Made by a program: the position numbers and the translations under genes. Positions 24,768 through 36,528 of a DNA stretch of 64,000 nucleotides are shown here, in pieces. This DNA comes from Notolepis coatsorum. Its lineage: Eukaryota > Chordata > Actinopteri > Aulopiformes > Paralepididae. How positions within the stretch are numbered: position 1 is the first letter of the stretch; every line of letters starts with the position of its first letter. The stretch covers positions 114,348,418 to 114,412,417 of the forward strand of contig OZ020594.1 in the NCBI GenBank assembly GCA_963971535.1, in the 5' to 3' direction. The notes beneath the pieces are model-generated. The model did not search any database, was not told the DNA's origin, and saw nothing but the letters and a program-made list of their open reading frames with translations.

Positions 24768-25767
24768 CCGTACTTTTCGCACTATAAGCCGCACCTGAAT
24801 ATAAGCCGCAGCAGCTAAATTGAATGACGTGTACATATATAAGCCGCACTGGACTATAAGCCGCAGGTGTTTTAATGTTTAATTACCATATGTAAGGGTT
24901 CGTGCACAGAGGGGATTGTCGGGAAAGAGATGGCTGTTTGAGGAAGCTCCCATTTATTAACATTTTTGTTTAAACAGGAACGATAGCCAGTTAGCCAGCG
25001 CCGGGTACAGTAGGTAGCAACATTGCTCTCATAACGATAGCCAGTTAGCCAGCGCCGGGTACAGTAGGTAGCAACGTTAGCTCTCATAACGATAGCCAGT
25101 TAGCAGCACCGGGTACAGTAGGTAGCAACGTTAGCTCTCATAACGATAGCCAGTTAGCAGCGCCGGGTACATATAGGTAGCAACGTTAGCTCTCATAACG
25201 ATAGCAAGTTAGCAGCACCGGGTACAGTAGGTAGCAACGTTAGCTCTCATAACGATAGCCAGTTAGCAGCGCCAGGTACAGTAGGTAGCAACGTTAGCTC
25301 TCATAACGATAGCCAGTTAGCAGCGCCGGGTACATATAGGTAGCAACATTAGCTCTCATAACGATAGCCAGTTAGCCAGCGCTAGCCAGCACCTGCGAAA
25401 TCGAGTGCCAAACTGATGATATCAGACGTTGATATCAGGAGCTATCAGCAGCTAGATAACATTAGACAATGCCTCATGTATAAATAAACTAAAGTGAATA
25501 GTTTGTTCACTGGGTCATTTTGTTTAATGCTTCAGTTAGTTGAAAGAGGAGCCCTGAGCTGCTCATACACTAGACTCGTGCCGTAATGGTTTGTTGACGT
25601 GGTTGACGTGCACTGCTGCAGCAGATTTAGAAGTCTGATCTGACGGTCACAGAGCTGAGCGAGTGCGCCCAGTTATCTGTAAAAATCCATAGATTAGCCG
25701 CACCGTTATAAGCCGCAGGGGGAAAAAATTGGGGAAAAAGCCGCGGCTTATTGTCCGAAAAGTACGG
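24768..25767. mobile_element. MITE with TA target duplication
   Basis: Inverted ends: CCGTACTTTTCGCACTATAA, continuing GCCGC, at 24768, and the complementary end TTGTCCGAAAAGTACGG at 25767. Both are flanked by TA. The ATAAGCCGC motif repeats near both ends. TA duplication suggests a Tc1/mariner-related mover, but superfamily is not proven. The interior is mostly a 54-bp minisatellite. Confidence 0.8.
24979..25385. repeat. 54-bp minisatellite inside the MITE, 7 copies
   Basis: The unit starts AACGATAGCCAGTTAGC, has GGGTACAGTAGGTAGCAAC in the middle and ends TTAGCTCTCAT. Copies differ by small changes such as ACAGTAGG versus ACATATAGG. Confidence 0.9.
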
Positions 25768-26352
25768 TAATGTCTCGATTATCATGGATTTTCTTTTTAC
25801 AGACATCACATTTGATCACAAAAAAACAAATATCACTTTTATTCATAATTGTGATCTAGCAGAGGTAAATGGGAAACATTAACCATACAGTATATGCCGT
25901 TTAAATTGCTTGACATTTTAGATAAAGTTAACATAATCATAATTTTTACATAAATTGTTATGGATTTATTGTTTTAAAATCCCAATAATGTTGTCGGTCC
26001 ACCAGAGTAACATAAATGCAAACACCCTACAAGGGTTAATACTATAGAGATCAGATGTTTTAAATATTACGAAGATGAAATAAGGCCATTCTGGTGATAT
26101 CTTTGATGTGTCAATCAAATGAGAGAGAATGATGAAAAAGCATGCAGAGGTTTTTAATGGTGGAGCTTCTGTGAAATAAGACAATTCTCACATTTCAGGG
26201 AGGTGACCTTAAACATACACCTCAGTCTTGGAGGCCAACAATTATCATCTCAGTTTTATTAGTATTTAGGAGCAAGACATTGAATGACATCCCATTTTTT
26301 ATTACAGATAAACATGCCTCTAAATGTAGTAGTTTCTCTTGTTTCTGTGCAG

Positions 26353-26649
26353 AGCCTGATGATGTGAGGTTGGTGGAAGGAGGCAGCCGCTGTGCTGGGG
26401 GACTGGAGATCAACCACCAGGGAGTCTGGAGACCAGTATACATGTTCTCATATCACATGAGGGCAGCAGCTGTAGTGTGCAGACAGCTGGACTGTGGCTC
26501 TGCTGTTTCAGCAGAAATTAGGAATGGTTCTAGACAACCTGTATGGGCGTTTACATCTTTCTGTTCTGGCTCTGAGTCTGCACTGAGGGAGTGTAGAGCA
26601 CCAGTGCCAAGGCTTTATTTCTCTTCCAGCATGAAGGTGATCTGCTCAG
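26353..26649 (+). CDS. Second SRCR domain exon of the receptor gene
   Basis: The acceptor is TTTCTGTGCAG (AG at 26351-26352) and the donor GTAACT at 26650, both phase 1, giving a 297-bp symmetrical exon. The encoded domain starts PDDVRLVEGGSRCAGGLEIN, then AAAVVCRQLDCGSAVS, FCSGSESALRECRAP, and ends VICSG. Six cysteines are seen. The usual second and seventh cysteines of group B SRCR domains, which pair with each other, are both absent, so the remaining disulfides can still form. The domain would be extracellular and ligand-binding. Its neighbour domain at 2881 lies 23 kb upstream only because the intron is full of transposons. Confidence 0.92.
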
Positions 26650-26839
26650 GTAACTCTAAACAATAACATCACATTCAGCTGCTGATCTTTACAGTCTCAC
26701 ATTCCCTCTGTCACAATGACTCAGTGGTTTACATCTGCATTGTTAATTCATTAGGTGACTTAGGTTGTAACCAGCTTGAAATAATAAACAAACCTGTCAG
26801 CAATAAAGAATGAGAGTACTGGAACAGTGTTAAATTCAA

Positions 26840-27130
26840 GTGTTGTATTCCACAAAAAGAGGAGCAAAATAAATGGTGCGGCAATTAAAGCTCTTCTCCC
26901 CTTCTGTACCTATCAAAAATAGATTTTTTTAGTCTAGCTTTGAATTGATTTATGTTTTCACAATATTTTAGTTCATCCTCTAGCGTCTAGCCCATTCCAC
27001 AGGGTGGCTCCGTAAGAGGAGATACACATTATTTTAAGGTTGGTTTTCATCACAGGTTTTTTGAAGTTGGTCCTCTGAGGTTGTATCCCCCCTCTTTATC
27101 CAGAAATTAGCTTCTTACATTTACCGGTAA
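26840..27130 (-). mobile_element. LINE remnant with probable hAT excision footprint
   Basis: The sequence matches the two halves of a LINE remnant at 48760-48858 and 50569-50665. There, a hAT element separates the halves. Here the site reads CTCTAGCGTCTAGCC (26978-26992), two copies of the hAT duplication fused with one changed and one missing base. Confidence 0.7.
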
Positions 27131-27369
27131 TTGATTATTTGTTGCTTTGTACATAACTTGCAGAGTTTTAAAGTTTACCATATCAATGAACTTCAAAATG
27201 TGTGATTGTAGAAACAGTGTGTGTGTGGTCCCGATATCCTGCATTGTTTAAAGTAACAATGTAATTAAAAGTAATTAAAGTAATCCACTGGGAAACACCG
27301 ACTGCAGCTGAACTGTCCTTGGTTTTGGAGAATATATTAGGAGGCCTGATCCATCCTTCCTCTCACAAT

Positions 27370-27508
27370 ATCAGCAGGACCGCCCCTAACCACACCCATA
27401 CCTGCCCCCTGAGGGTTAGGACCACCCCTAACCACGCCCACACATATCCCCCTGATGGTTACGACCACCCCTAACCACACCCACACCTGGTCCACTGAGG
27501 GTTAGGAC
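27370..27508. repeat. GGGTTAGGACCRCCCCTAAC minisatellite, left part
   Basis: About 60-bp units built on ACCACCCCTAACCAC and CCCTGAGGGTTAGGAC. The array continues at 28277-28392, so the element 27509-28276 interrupts it. Confidence 0.8.
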
Positions 27509-27635
27509 GCGTGTGGCTTTTTCCCAATCCAACAGTGCAAAAATGCGGAAGCATTCGTCACCGCACGCCACTACGGTAAAGCGCCTTTCTTTTCAGGCCC
27601 GCTTTGGGAGCTGTCGTGCGGAAATAGGCTGTCTA

Positions 27636-27920
27636 TTGCCATTCTCTTTGACAAACTCTAACCTTAACCAGCTCCTTAACAGCGCCTAAACTTAACCGTT
27701 CTAACCTTAACCAACTCCGAAACAATGCCTAACCTTAACCTTAACCTTAACCATGCCTAACCTTAACCATAGAAAGAATATTGCCATTCTCTTTGACAAA
27801 CTCTAACCTTAACCAGCTCCTTAACAGCGCCTAAACTTAACCGTTCTAACCTTAACAAACTCCGAAACAATGCCTAACCTTAACCTTAACCTTAACCATG
27901 CCTAACCTTAACCGGCGAAA
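27636..27920. repeat. 145-bp direct repeat, two copies, CCTTAA-rich
   Basis: 27636-27780 and 27781-27920 are near-identical and end in runs of CCTTAA. They lie within the TIR element. This is not a telomeric CCCTAA array. Confidence 0.85.
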
Positions 27921-27964
27921 GAATACACGTTAAAAAAAAATCACGTTAAAAAAAATATATTTGA

Positions 27965-28035
27965 CAGGATTCAAACTCACCAGCAACTAGCTGTAGGATC
28001 CACAGCCATGGCGTCTTGCCAATTGAGCTATTTCT
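27965..28035 (-). repeat. tRNA-like sequence (SINE head)
   Basis: On the minus strand this reads TAGCTCAATTGGCAAGACG (A-box-like) followed after about 35 nt by GAGTTTGAATCCTG (B-box-like). It lies within the TIR element and has no intact cloverleaf that I can build. Confidence 0.45.
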
Positions 28036-28276
28036 GGATACTGAATTTTGGGCGGTGACTTATATATATTGTTAAGGCGGGATCTCATGCGCATGCGCGA
28101 GCACCTCGCGAGTACCTCGCGAGCACGCCGGCGCACGCACGCACCTGAGCGAGCACGCCGCCGCTGGGCGCTGCGTGAAGGAAAATGAAAGGCGCATTAC
28201 CGCACGCCACTACGGTACCTCCGGTGACGAATGCGGAAGCATTTTTGCACAGTTGGATTTGGAAAAAGCAAAAGGC

Positions 28277-28392
28277 GGTTAGGACCACCCCTAACCACGG
28301 CCACACCTATCCCCCTGAGGGTTAGGACCGCCCCTAACCACACCTGCTGCCCTGAGGGTTAGGACCGCCCCTAACCACACCCACACCTGGGA
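28277..28392. repeat. GGTTAGGAC minisatellite, right part
   Basis: Continuation of the array at 27370-27508 after the inserted TIR element. Confidence 0.8.
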
Positions 28393-28900
28393 TCTTAAAG
28401 GTCAAGTGATGGTCATATATGCTGACATTGGCATATCTTAACATATTGGGCCCACACTTCATTTAACAACACCATAAAGTAACGCATGTTACTCTTTTCA
28501 TCTATTGTATCTATTCTTCTTTATTATTATTCCACCACTTTTTCACTTTGCTACTCCTCCAATAGTTTAGGATTGGCATTTGTTTGACAGTCACGCTACA
28601 CATATACACGAATGGACTCCCCACTGTAGATTAATTATGAGATTTCACAGTTTTGACACATATTTTTTGATAAATCTTGGCACATATTCAAATATGTAAG
28701 CTTTGACTTTTGTGGTCTTGCTGTTAGTGTAGGCTCTATGAACTATGAACCTTCATCAACTACCCCTTCTCTCTGTCTCCTCTACTTTACTTTAGTCCCA
28801 TTTTCACATTCTCTCTCGCTCTCTCTCTCATCACTTATCTCCTTTCCTCTGCTCTTCAGTCTTCATCTCCTGTCTTTAACTTGCCATTCATCAAGCAAAT
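28393..28900. other. Intronic stretch with a CT-rich tract
   Basis: A pyrimidine-rich tract lies at 28805-28880. Nothing else is recognisable. Confidence 0.4.
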
Positions 28901-29000
28901 GGTTGTTGACACTACTTGTTGTTGACACTATTTGTTGTTGACACTACTTGTTGTTGACACTACTTGTTGTTGACACTACTTGTTGTTGACACTACATGTT
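28901..29000. repeat. 16-bp minisatellite
   Basis: Five to six copies of ACTTGTTGTTGACACT. Confidence 0.9.
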
Positions 29001-29036
29001 GACACTACTAAAAGATTACGATTGATGACACTATTT

Positions 29037-29208
29037 AGTCTATATTTTGCTGTAATTGATGACACTTCAGAGTATATTTTGCTGTAATTGATGACACTTT
29101 ATAGAGTCTATATTTTGCTGTAATTGATGACAATTCATAGAGTCTATATTTTGCTGTAATTGATGACACTTTATAGAGTATATTTTGCTGTAATTTATGA
29201 CACTTTAT
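29037..29208. repeat. Minisatellite, about 35-bp unit
   Basis: Five copies of TATATTTTGCTGTAATTGAT followed by GACACTTTATAGAGTC with variation. Confidence 0.88.
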
Positions 29209-30130
29209 AGTGTCCCTGGAATTCCTAAAGTAGATCTGCATCTACAAAGCACAACCATATTGACTTGTGTTCAACTCCTGGGCCCCGTTCCCCGTACCTA
29301 TCTAACTGAGTTAGCCGGATAATTTTCAGCATAGCTTGACTTAAGCCAGACCTTTCTGTTCCCCGAAGTCGTATTTTCTAAATCACCATGGTAACAGATC
29401 AGAAAGTTTGAACCTGGTCCGGAGCAGGGTTAAGTTCAGTTAGCTGGATGAACCATGGCCACACCCCGCAAAGAAATGCCAGCTCGCTTCCTGAAATATT
29501 TCTCACAGTCTAGATCCCATTATACCATTCTGAATTATGTTTTTGTGCTTCGTTTTCCTAGAGGGGGCTTTTGAAATGTATAATAATAGAACTAAATGCT
29601 GATAATAAATCATATTCAGCCTATAGATTTACTTTGTCCTAAATAAAATAATGCACGTCATATACGGCGCTCGGAGTCGCGATACACGCTGCATGTGGTT
29701 ATTTTAATAACGGCGCATTGCAAATGTGAATCCCGCGGGATATTTTTAATGAATGAAACCTATCGGCCGTTTGGCTCTGATTAGTTTCATATATTCTCCG
29801 CTGTAGATTTGCTTAATGGAGTGCCCGGATTGTGTTTGATTCAAGCATAAAATTGAAGTGTCTATGCGTGGATTGTGGTCTTTGTGGATTATGAATTACG
29901 AGGAATCTGAGGATTGTTGAATTGTATCATCACTCACACGTTATTGTGATATTGTAACTGGGATTAAAATGTCTGATGAGATGCGCTGTTTGACGGATTT
30001 GAGCAATTGAATGAGCCGTTGACGTCACATTAATGCATTTGAGAATAAAGAGATAAAACTTCATTCAAAAGAAAAATATTCTAAACACGGGTCTCTTGTC
30101 CATTGATGGATACACAATGAATATATCCTA

Positions 30131-30204
30131 TCTGGCACAGTGGTACAATGGCTAGTGCTCACTCCTGTCAAGCGGACAACCCTAGTTCGAAACCCCGCGT
30201 TTCC
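30131..30204 (+). repeat. tRNA-like sequence 1 in the Harbinger-like element
   Basis: A-box-like TGGTACAATGGCTAGTG and B-box-like AGTTCGAAACC are correctly spaced. It resembles the inverted sequence at 30375-30440. The 3' side lacks a matching acceptor stem and CCA context; treat it as a tRNA-derived repeat. Confidence 0.5.
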
Positions 30205-30374
30205 AATATAATTTTTTTGGAATATAATATTAATGACTATACGCAAAAGTAGCCTAGTTTTAAGTTAAAATATTATAAATCTACATGCATTGAGGATGTC
30301 ATTATTTATATAGCTCTCAACGTGCACCAAATTGAAGTATTTACATTGCAAAAAGAAAAAAAAAATAGAAGAAA

Positions 30375-30440
30375 GGGGATTCGAACGCGGGTCGTCCGCG
30401 TGAGAGGCATAAGGACCATCCATCACACCACGGTGCCAGA
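30375..30440 (-). repeat. tRNA-like sequence 2, Glu-like, in the Harbinger-like element
   Basis: The minus strand reads TGGCACCGTGGTGTGATGG (A box region), an anticodon-arm-like CCTCTCACGCGG, then GCGTTCGAATCCCC (B box). The overall look is of a tRNA-Glu(CTC) derivative. It faces the copy at 30131-30204. Confidence 0.5.
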
Positions 30441-30659
30441 CAAATAAAACATCCACCATACATCCATCAATGGATAAGAGAGTCGTATCCTTATTCTCAA
30501 ACTATTGAACTAATTATTTTCGCTAGCAAGATCTCATTTGATTATCCATTCCATAAACCTACTGCCAGCAGGCACGTTTAAAGAAATATAATCTGATTGA
30601 TTGGGGTAATGAGGGACTTAAAATTAGCCTATAGATTATGCATTTAACTTGTCGGCGAG

Positions 30660-30736
30660 GCTATTGAGCCGTACTGCATTGTACCCATTCTGCAATCTGT
30701 TAATAAAGTTTTAAATCAATCAATCAATCAATCAAT
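30660..30736 (+). mobile_element. LINE 3' tail with (CAAT)n
   Basis: GTACCCATTCTGCAATCTG followed by TTAATAAAGTTTTAAATC and CAAT repeats is the 3' end of the CR1-like family also found inverted at 45055, 49210 and 55130. Only the tail is present here. Confidence 0.75.
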
Positions 30737-31871
30737 GGCGTTAGAAAATCAGGATTTCTGCGATCGACACCTGCTGTCTTTTCAGCTGAGGCGGGCGCGC
30801 GCAATTATCCTGAGTCTCAAGTCTGGTTCGAATGAACGAGACTGAATCAGCGTTCGAGGAACAGGAAAATTGTTAGGGTTTGAACCGACCTCAAACGCAT
30901 GGCACAGACAGGAAGTTCAGAGTTAGCCAAATACTAGGGCGTATTTATTTACAGAGTCACAAAAGGGGTAAAGTAACAATTATGAAACAACAAGGGAGAC
31001 TGCCATCGGCAGAGTTCTCTGCGGCTCTGCAGATCCTCCTGGTGATAGCGGTGGGGAATCAGTATTTGACGTTGTAGCGGCTCTGCAGATACTCCCAGCT
31101 TTAACTCGAGGTGGAAAACGGAGAGAGAGAGAGATATCAATAACAGTCCAACGAAACACAGAGGCAGTGTGGTTCCCTCCTCCCTTAGCTGTGTCCAGAA
31201 CCAATGTTCTCCACAACACACAAGTTAGCTGAGTTTAGTGCAAACAGAAATTATATCTTCAGTGTCTCTTCTAAACACACACTTCAACTGAGTCCAGTGC
31301 AAGCAAAAATGATAATCTTCGGTGTTCGTCACACACACAGACAGAATAATCCAGAGGGGTTTGGTTCCAACTCACCCAAGCGCAAACGCGTAAAGCGGGT
31401 AAACGAGGCGCAGCTCCAAACGGGGAACAAGGTTCTCATCAGCGGATCTCCACAGAAAGTCCTGGAGGGAAAGTAGACGAGGCACAGCAACGGGGAAAAA
31501 GCAGGCAAAAGCAGTTGTATTCCAAAACGACCCGACATCGATTGAAGGGAAGTCCCAATATAAAAAGCCTCTGGGGCACTAATCAAAAACTATGACAGGT
31601 GCGCGCTGGAATTGATACTTGCTCCAAAAGCGTGTGGCGGGGCATGCACCAATCAACACCTTAAAGGAGCGGAGCGTGTGGCGGGGAATGCATCAATCAA
31701 CACAGTACCTTAAATGAGCGGAGCGTGTGGCGGGGAATGAACCAATCCTCACAGTAATCCCGGATTCAAACATCGGGTTAATTGAATCTGGATAATGGGA
31801 CTCTTGATCGACTTAGTTGAACCAGGTACGGGGAATAGGGCCCTGATATATCCTGGGTGCCATCATTGATA

Positions 31872-32100
31872 AGCAGTGTTGGGAAAGTTATTTACTGTTC
31901 TGTAGGTATTTTCTCCATGTGTCGAAATAAAGGCAAGTCAACCGTGAAAATAGGTACCATCTCCCTGCAATATACTCAGCCTCAAGCTTCTTCAGACCTT
32001 CTCCACTCACAGGGTGGTGTTGCCCTGATCTTAGATTCAGTTCCTGTTGTTCTGTTTACATCCATCACTGGCTCTGGTAGATTTTTTATACGGCGGGTTT
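31872..32100 (+). mobile_element. Truncated hAT copy (left part of the 50685 family)
   Basis: It matches 50685-50918 from CAGTGTTGGGAAAGTTA onward, including the bases before it (ATCATTGATAAG). At 32100 it switches to repeat A with a short TTTCAC overlap at the junction. Confidence 0.75.
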
Positions 32101-32495
32101 CACCCATAGAATAGTACATGACTTCTGGCTTTTGAAATCTGTTCTTCTAGGCTTTGGTAGTCAGGGGGGGGGGGGTAAAGATGCTAACCAACACACATCA
32201 TGAACTATTTACATTTAGATAAGTCCCTATATCCCTATTATACATATTGCCCTCGGTATATGCTTCAGTTGCCCTAACAGCAGAAACAGCAGCTGCTTTC
32301 AATATGGACATATGGATAAATGAACACACAAGACATTCACAGTTGGATTTATTAGTTTTATGAAGTCTCCTAAAAGAATATGCTTTTCCATGCTGGATGA
32401 CAGAGCTTCTGAAGGGGCTATGATCCCACCCGGTGGCTCTTTGGAAAGATACAACAGTAAGCTAATGTATTGTAACGTTGCTTGGTTTTGCACCA
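32101..32495 (+). repeat. Dispersed intronic repeat A, copy 2
   Basis: Same-orientation copy of 3922-4308 with small indels, for example an extra ATCCCTATT near 32232. Confidence 0.8.
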
Positions 32496-32633
32496 TACCC
32501 AAGCCAGAGCATTTATCTGCAAAAAAGGTTGGATTCTGAGTGCTATGAATACATGACAATTTGCAGATGATTAATTCAGTTACATATATTTCAAAGCTCA
32601 ACAAATCACATGGTTAAAAGCACTCTGAGTCAG

Positions 32634-33834
<1,201 letters not shown>

Positions 33835-34403
33835 ATGATGACTATAGGGTGTAGCCTATACTTTAGGATTATTTTTTAAGTGATCGCAAACCAAATAAAC
33901 ATACAGTACACTGAACGATGTTTTGGTGCAATAATTCTTACAGAGTGCTATGAATACATGACAATTTGCAGATGATTAATTCAGTTACATATATTCCAAA
34001 GCTCAACAAGTCACATGGTTAAAAGCACTCTGAGTCAGATCATTATTCTGTCTGGTAATTCAAGTGGTTCTTGTGGTGCTTTTTTCATTATGAGCAAAGT
34101 TTTAAAGCGGACATGCATTATAAATGGATTTTTCCAGTATTTAGCATTGTATTATAGCAATAGGGGTTAGTATCAATGGGTCTGTGTCTCTAATTACCAT
34201 ATTGACTCATCAGTCTAGTCTCGAGTTCACGAGATCTTCCCTCACTCAACTAAGCCATTCTGATTTGATGGTATTGCTGACGTGAATAGGGTACTGATTT
34301 GCATAACTAACGCCCCCTCTATGGTTGACAGCGACAGCAGAGCGAGTGGAAATATCTTCGCTTCCTCAAACAGAGCGAGGCAGAGAGAGAACGAGCGATC
34401 ATT
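33835..34403. repeat. Post-AAT block, copy 1
   Basis: Starts TTTAGCTAATGATGACTATA and matches 44076-44530. It also contains a second partial copy of the pre-exon intron (33945-34085 matching 32545-32680). Confidence 0.8.
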
Positions 34404-35080
<677 letters not shown>

Positions 35081-35577
35081 TGTAACTGAGGGGTACAATT
35101 CCCTGACTGTATTGATAAGTATGGTATCATTAAACCACTACCGTCTTATGTACTTTAATTACTGGCCATACAGTACATGATATATATAATGATGAACACT
35201 TCCCCACAATGAATCGGTTCCACACAAAGTTGTAATTAAGTATTTATTGCAGCAAAAGGTACATAATATACTTCTCTATTTCACTTTGAATGCGCTTATA
35301 AGGCAAAGGAATGTGCGTAGGCAAATCAATAACGAATGTCCATTCTCTGGTTACGCAGGAGGTAATCATACAACCTGAATCTTAGGGAATTATATCTATG
35401 GTACACTAGTAATATATAGCGGGAGATACTGGAAGGGTCCCCCCGGTTGTAAGCCAGCAAGGGTAGAGGATCTGTCGGTAATAGAGTCTGGGTCAACGAT
35501 GATAAGGAGACTCCGAGTACGGGAGACGGTGCAATAAGATCTTGATCCACAGACGAATACAGCTGTTCTCCGTAGCC
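35081..35577. other. 497-bp segment between AAT array and BEL 3' LTR match
   Basis: It starts TGTAACTGAGGGG directly at the AAT array and continues without a visible break into the LTR-matching part at 35578. It has no counterpart next to the other LTR. Either the 3' LTR is really 1354 bp and the 5' LTR has lost this end, or it is extra sequence co-inserted with the element. The AAT array at both outer edges supports a single insertion event. Confidence 0.6.
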
Positions 35578-36434
35578 TGTAGCTCCACAGGGAAGAAAGC
35601 TAGCCTGCCTCAGGCTCTCTGAGGCGCAGACTCGACGTGGCTCCTCACAGGGTAAATCCCACACACGTGTGGGCGTCGGCGATTCTCCGCTCCATTAATT
35701 ACAGGACCAAAAGCAAATATAATCCAGCCGTAAAGGGCTCTGCAGTCGTCGGGTAGATAATCCAGTGTACATGTCCACACGATCCTCGTCTAGGGCTCCT
35801 CGGGTGAAAGCGCCATGAAAGCAGCCCAGCCTGGATAAGCACTCTAGCTGATACGAGGAAAAACGTTGGTGATGCTGGTCACTGTAGAACTTTAGCCGCA
35901 CGATACACTATACACAAATAGACTATTACTGACTTAATAGAAATATGTCGCACTCGACGGTATAGCGCCAAACTCTGACACTTCAGTTATTAATTCGCAC
36001 GCGGTCTCAATGCTCTATTTGGGGCCAAACAGGCCATACTTCACCGCACGTAGTATCGTGGGTGAGGCTTCAACTTATTGGGTAACATACTAAGTTTCTC
36101 TAAGTGCTTCTGTATTCACCTGCGCCCTATTTATACGCTTAGATGAATAAACTAGTACCAGCTTTACTCCTGTCTCATATCCTTGCGCAATACCATTCTT
36201 GTCCAGGCATGTCCCCGGCGGTGACTTTGAACCTGACTTTGGAGGCATGGCCTTGGCGCCTGTGGACCGCTGTCCAATAGGAGAATGAAATATTATGGTC
36301 TGTACTAGGCTAAAGGGATATTCCGTGTATATGGACAAGGAATATACAAGGGATATCAAACGATATACAAATATTATGCAATATATATCAATCAATAAAT
36401 ATATATATTCGGTTTAATCTGATCCTTTGTAACA
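35578..36434 (-). repeat. BEL/Pao 3' LTR (matching part)
   Basis: 857 bp matching 42796-43660. On the plus strand it starts TGTAGCTCC and ends TTTGTAACA. Confidence 0.9.
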
Positions 36435-36446
36435 GCCGCCTCCTAA
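36435..36446 (-). other. BEL/Pao polypurine tract
   Basis: On the minus strand TAGGAGGCGGC lies directly before the 3' LTR start (TGTTACAAAGG). It is moderately purine-rich, in the expected place. Confidence 0.55.
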
Positions 36447-36528
36447 TTAGTCCCACCTAATTAGCTAAGCAGAGACAGATTAACCGCACTGTCCACTACT
36501 CAATGTCTGTTGTGAGGGGTAGGGCAGT

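Larger units (their letters stand above)
27509..28276. mobile_element. TIR element with 9-bp flanking repeat (Mutator-like candidate)
   Basis: Terminal arms of about 55 bp at 27509-27563 and 28222-28276 are inverted repeats (GCTTTTTCC, ATCCAAC, GTGCAAAAATGC), matching at all but nine positions. Both are flanked by GGTTAGGAC (27500-27508 and 28277-28285), which suits the 9-bp duplications of Mutator-like elements. However, that 9-mer is also part of the host minisatellite. Two palindrome-bounded segments within the arms are in direct rather than inverted orientation. No transposase frame. Confidence 0.7.
29281..31842. mobile_element. Harbinger-like non-autonomous element with CTG target duplication
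   Basis: The left end is GGCCCCGTTCCCCGTACCT and the right end, read inverted, is GGCCCTATTCCCCGTACCT (17 of 19 match). The flanking 3 bp are CTG on both sides (29278-29280 and 31843-31845). Three-base duplications of TWA or CWG type are, to my knowledge, typical of PIF/Harbinger elements. No transposase frame is seen over 2.56 kb. Contents include two convergent tRNA-like sequences, a LINE tail and three copies of a GCGTGTGGCGGGG motif (about 31627-31735). Confidence 0.72.

Noticed and set aside
27660..27920. CCTTAA-rich runs that recall telomeric repeats
   Set aside because: Vertebrate telomeres are CCCTAA; these runs are part of a 145-bp duplicated block inside a TIR element.
30131..30440. 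Possible functional tRNA genes
   Set aside because: A and B boxes are present but acceptor and arm pairing is incomplete, and both sit within a mobile element.
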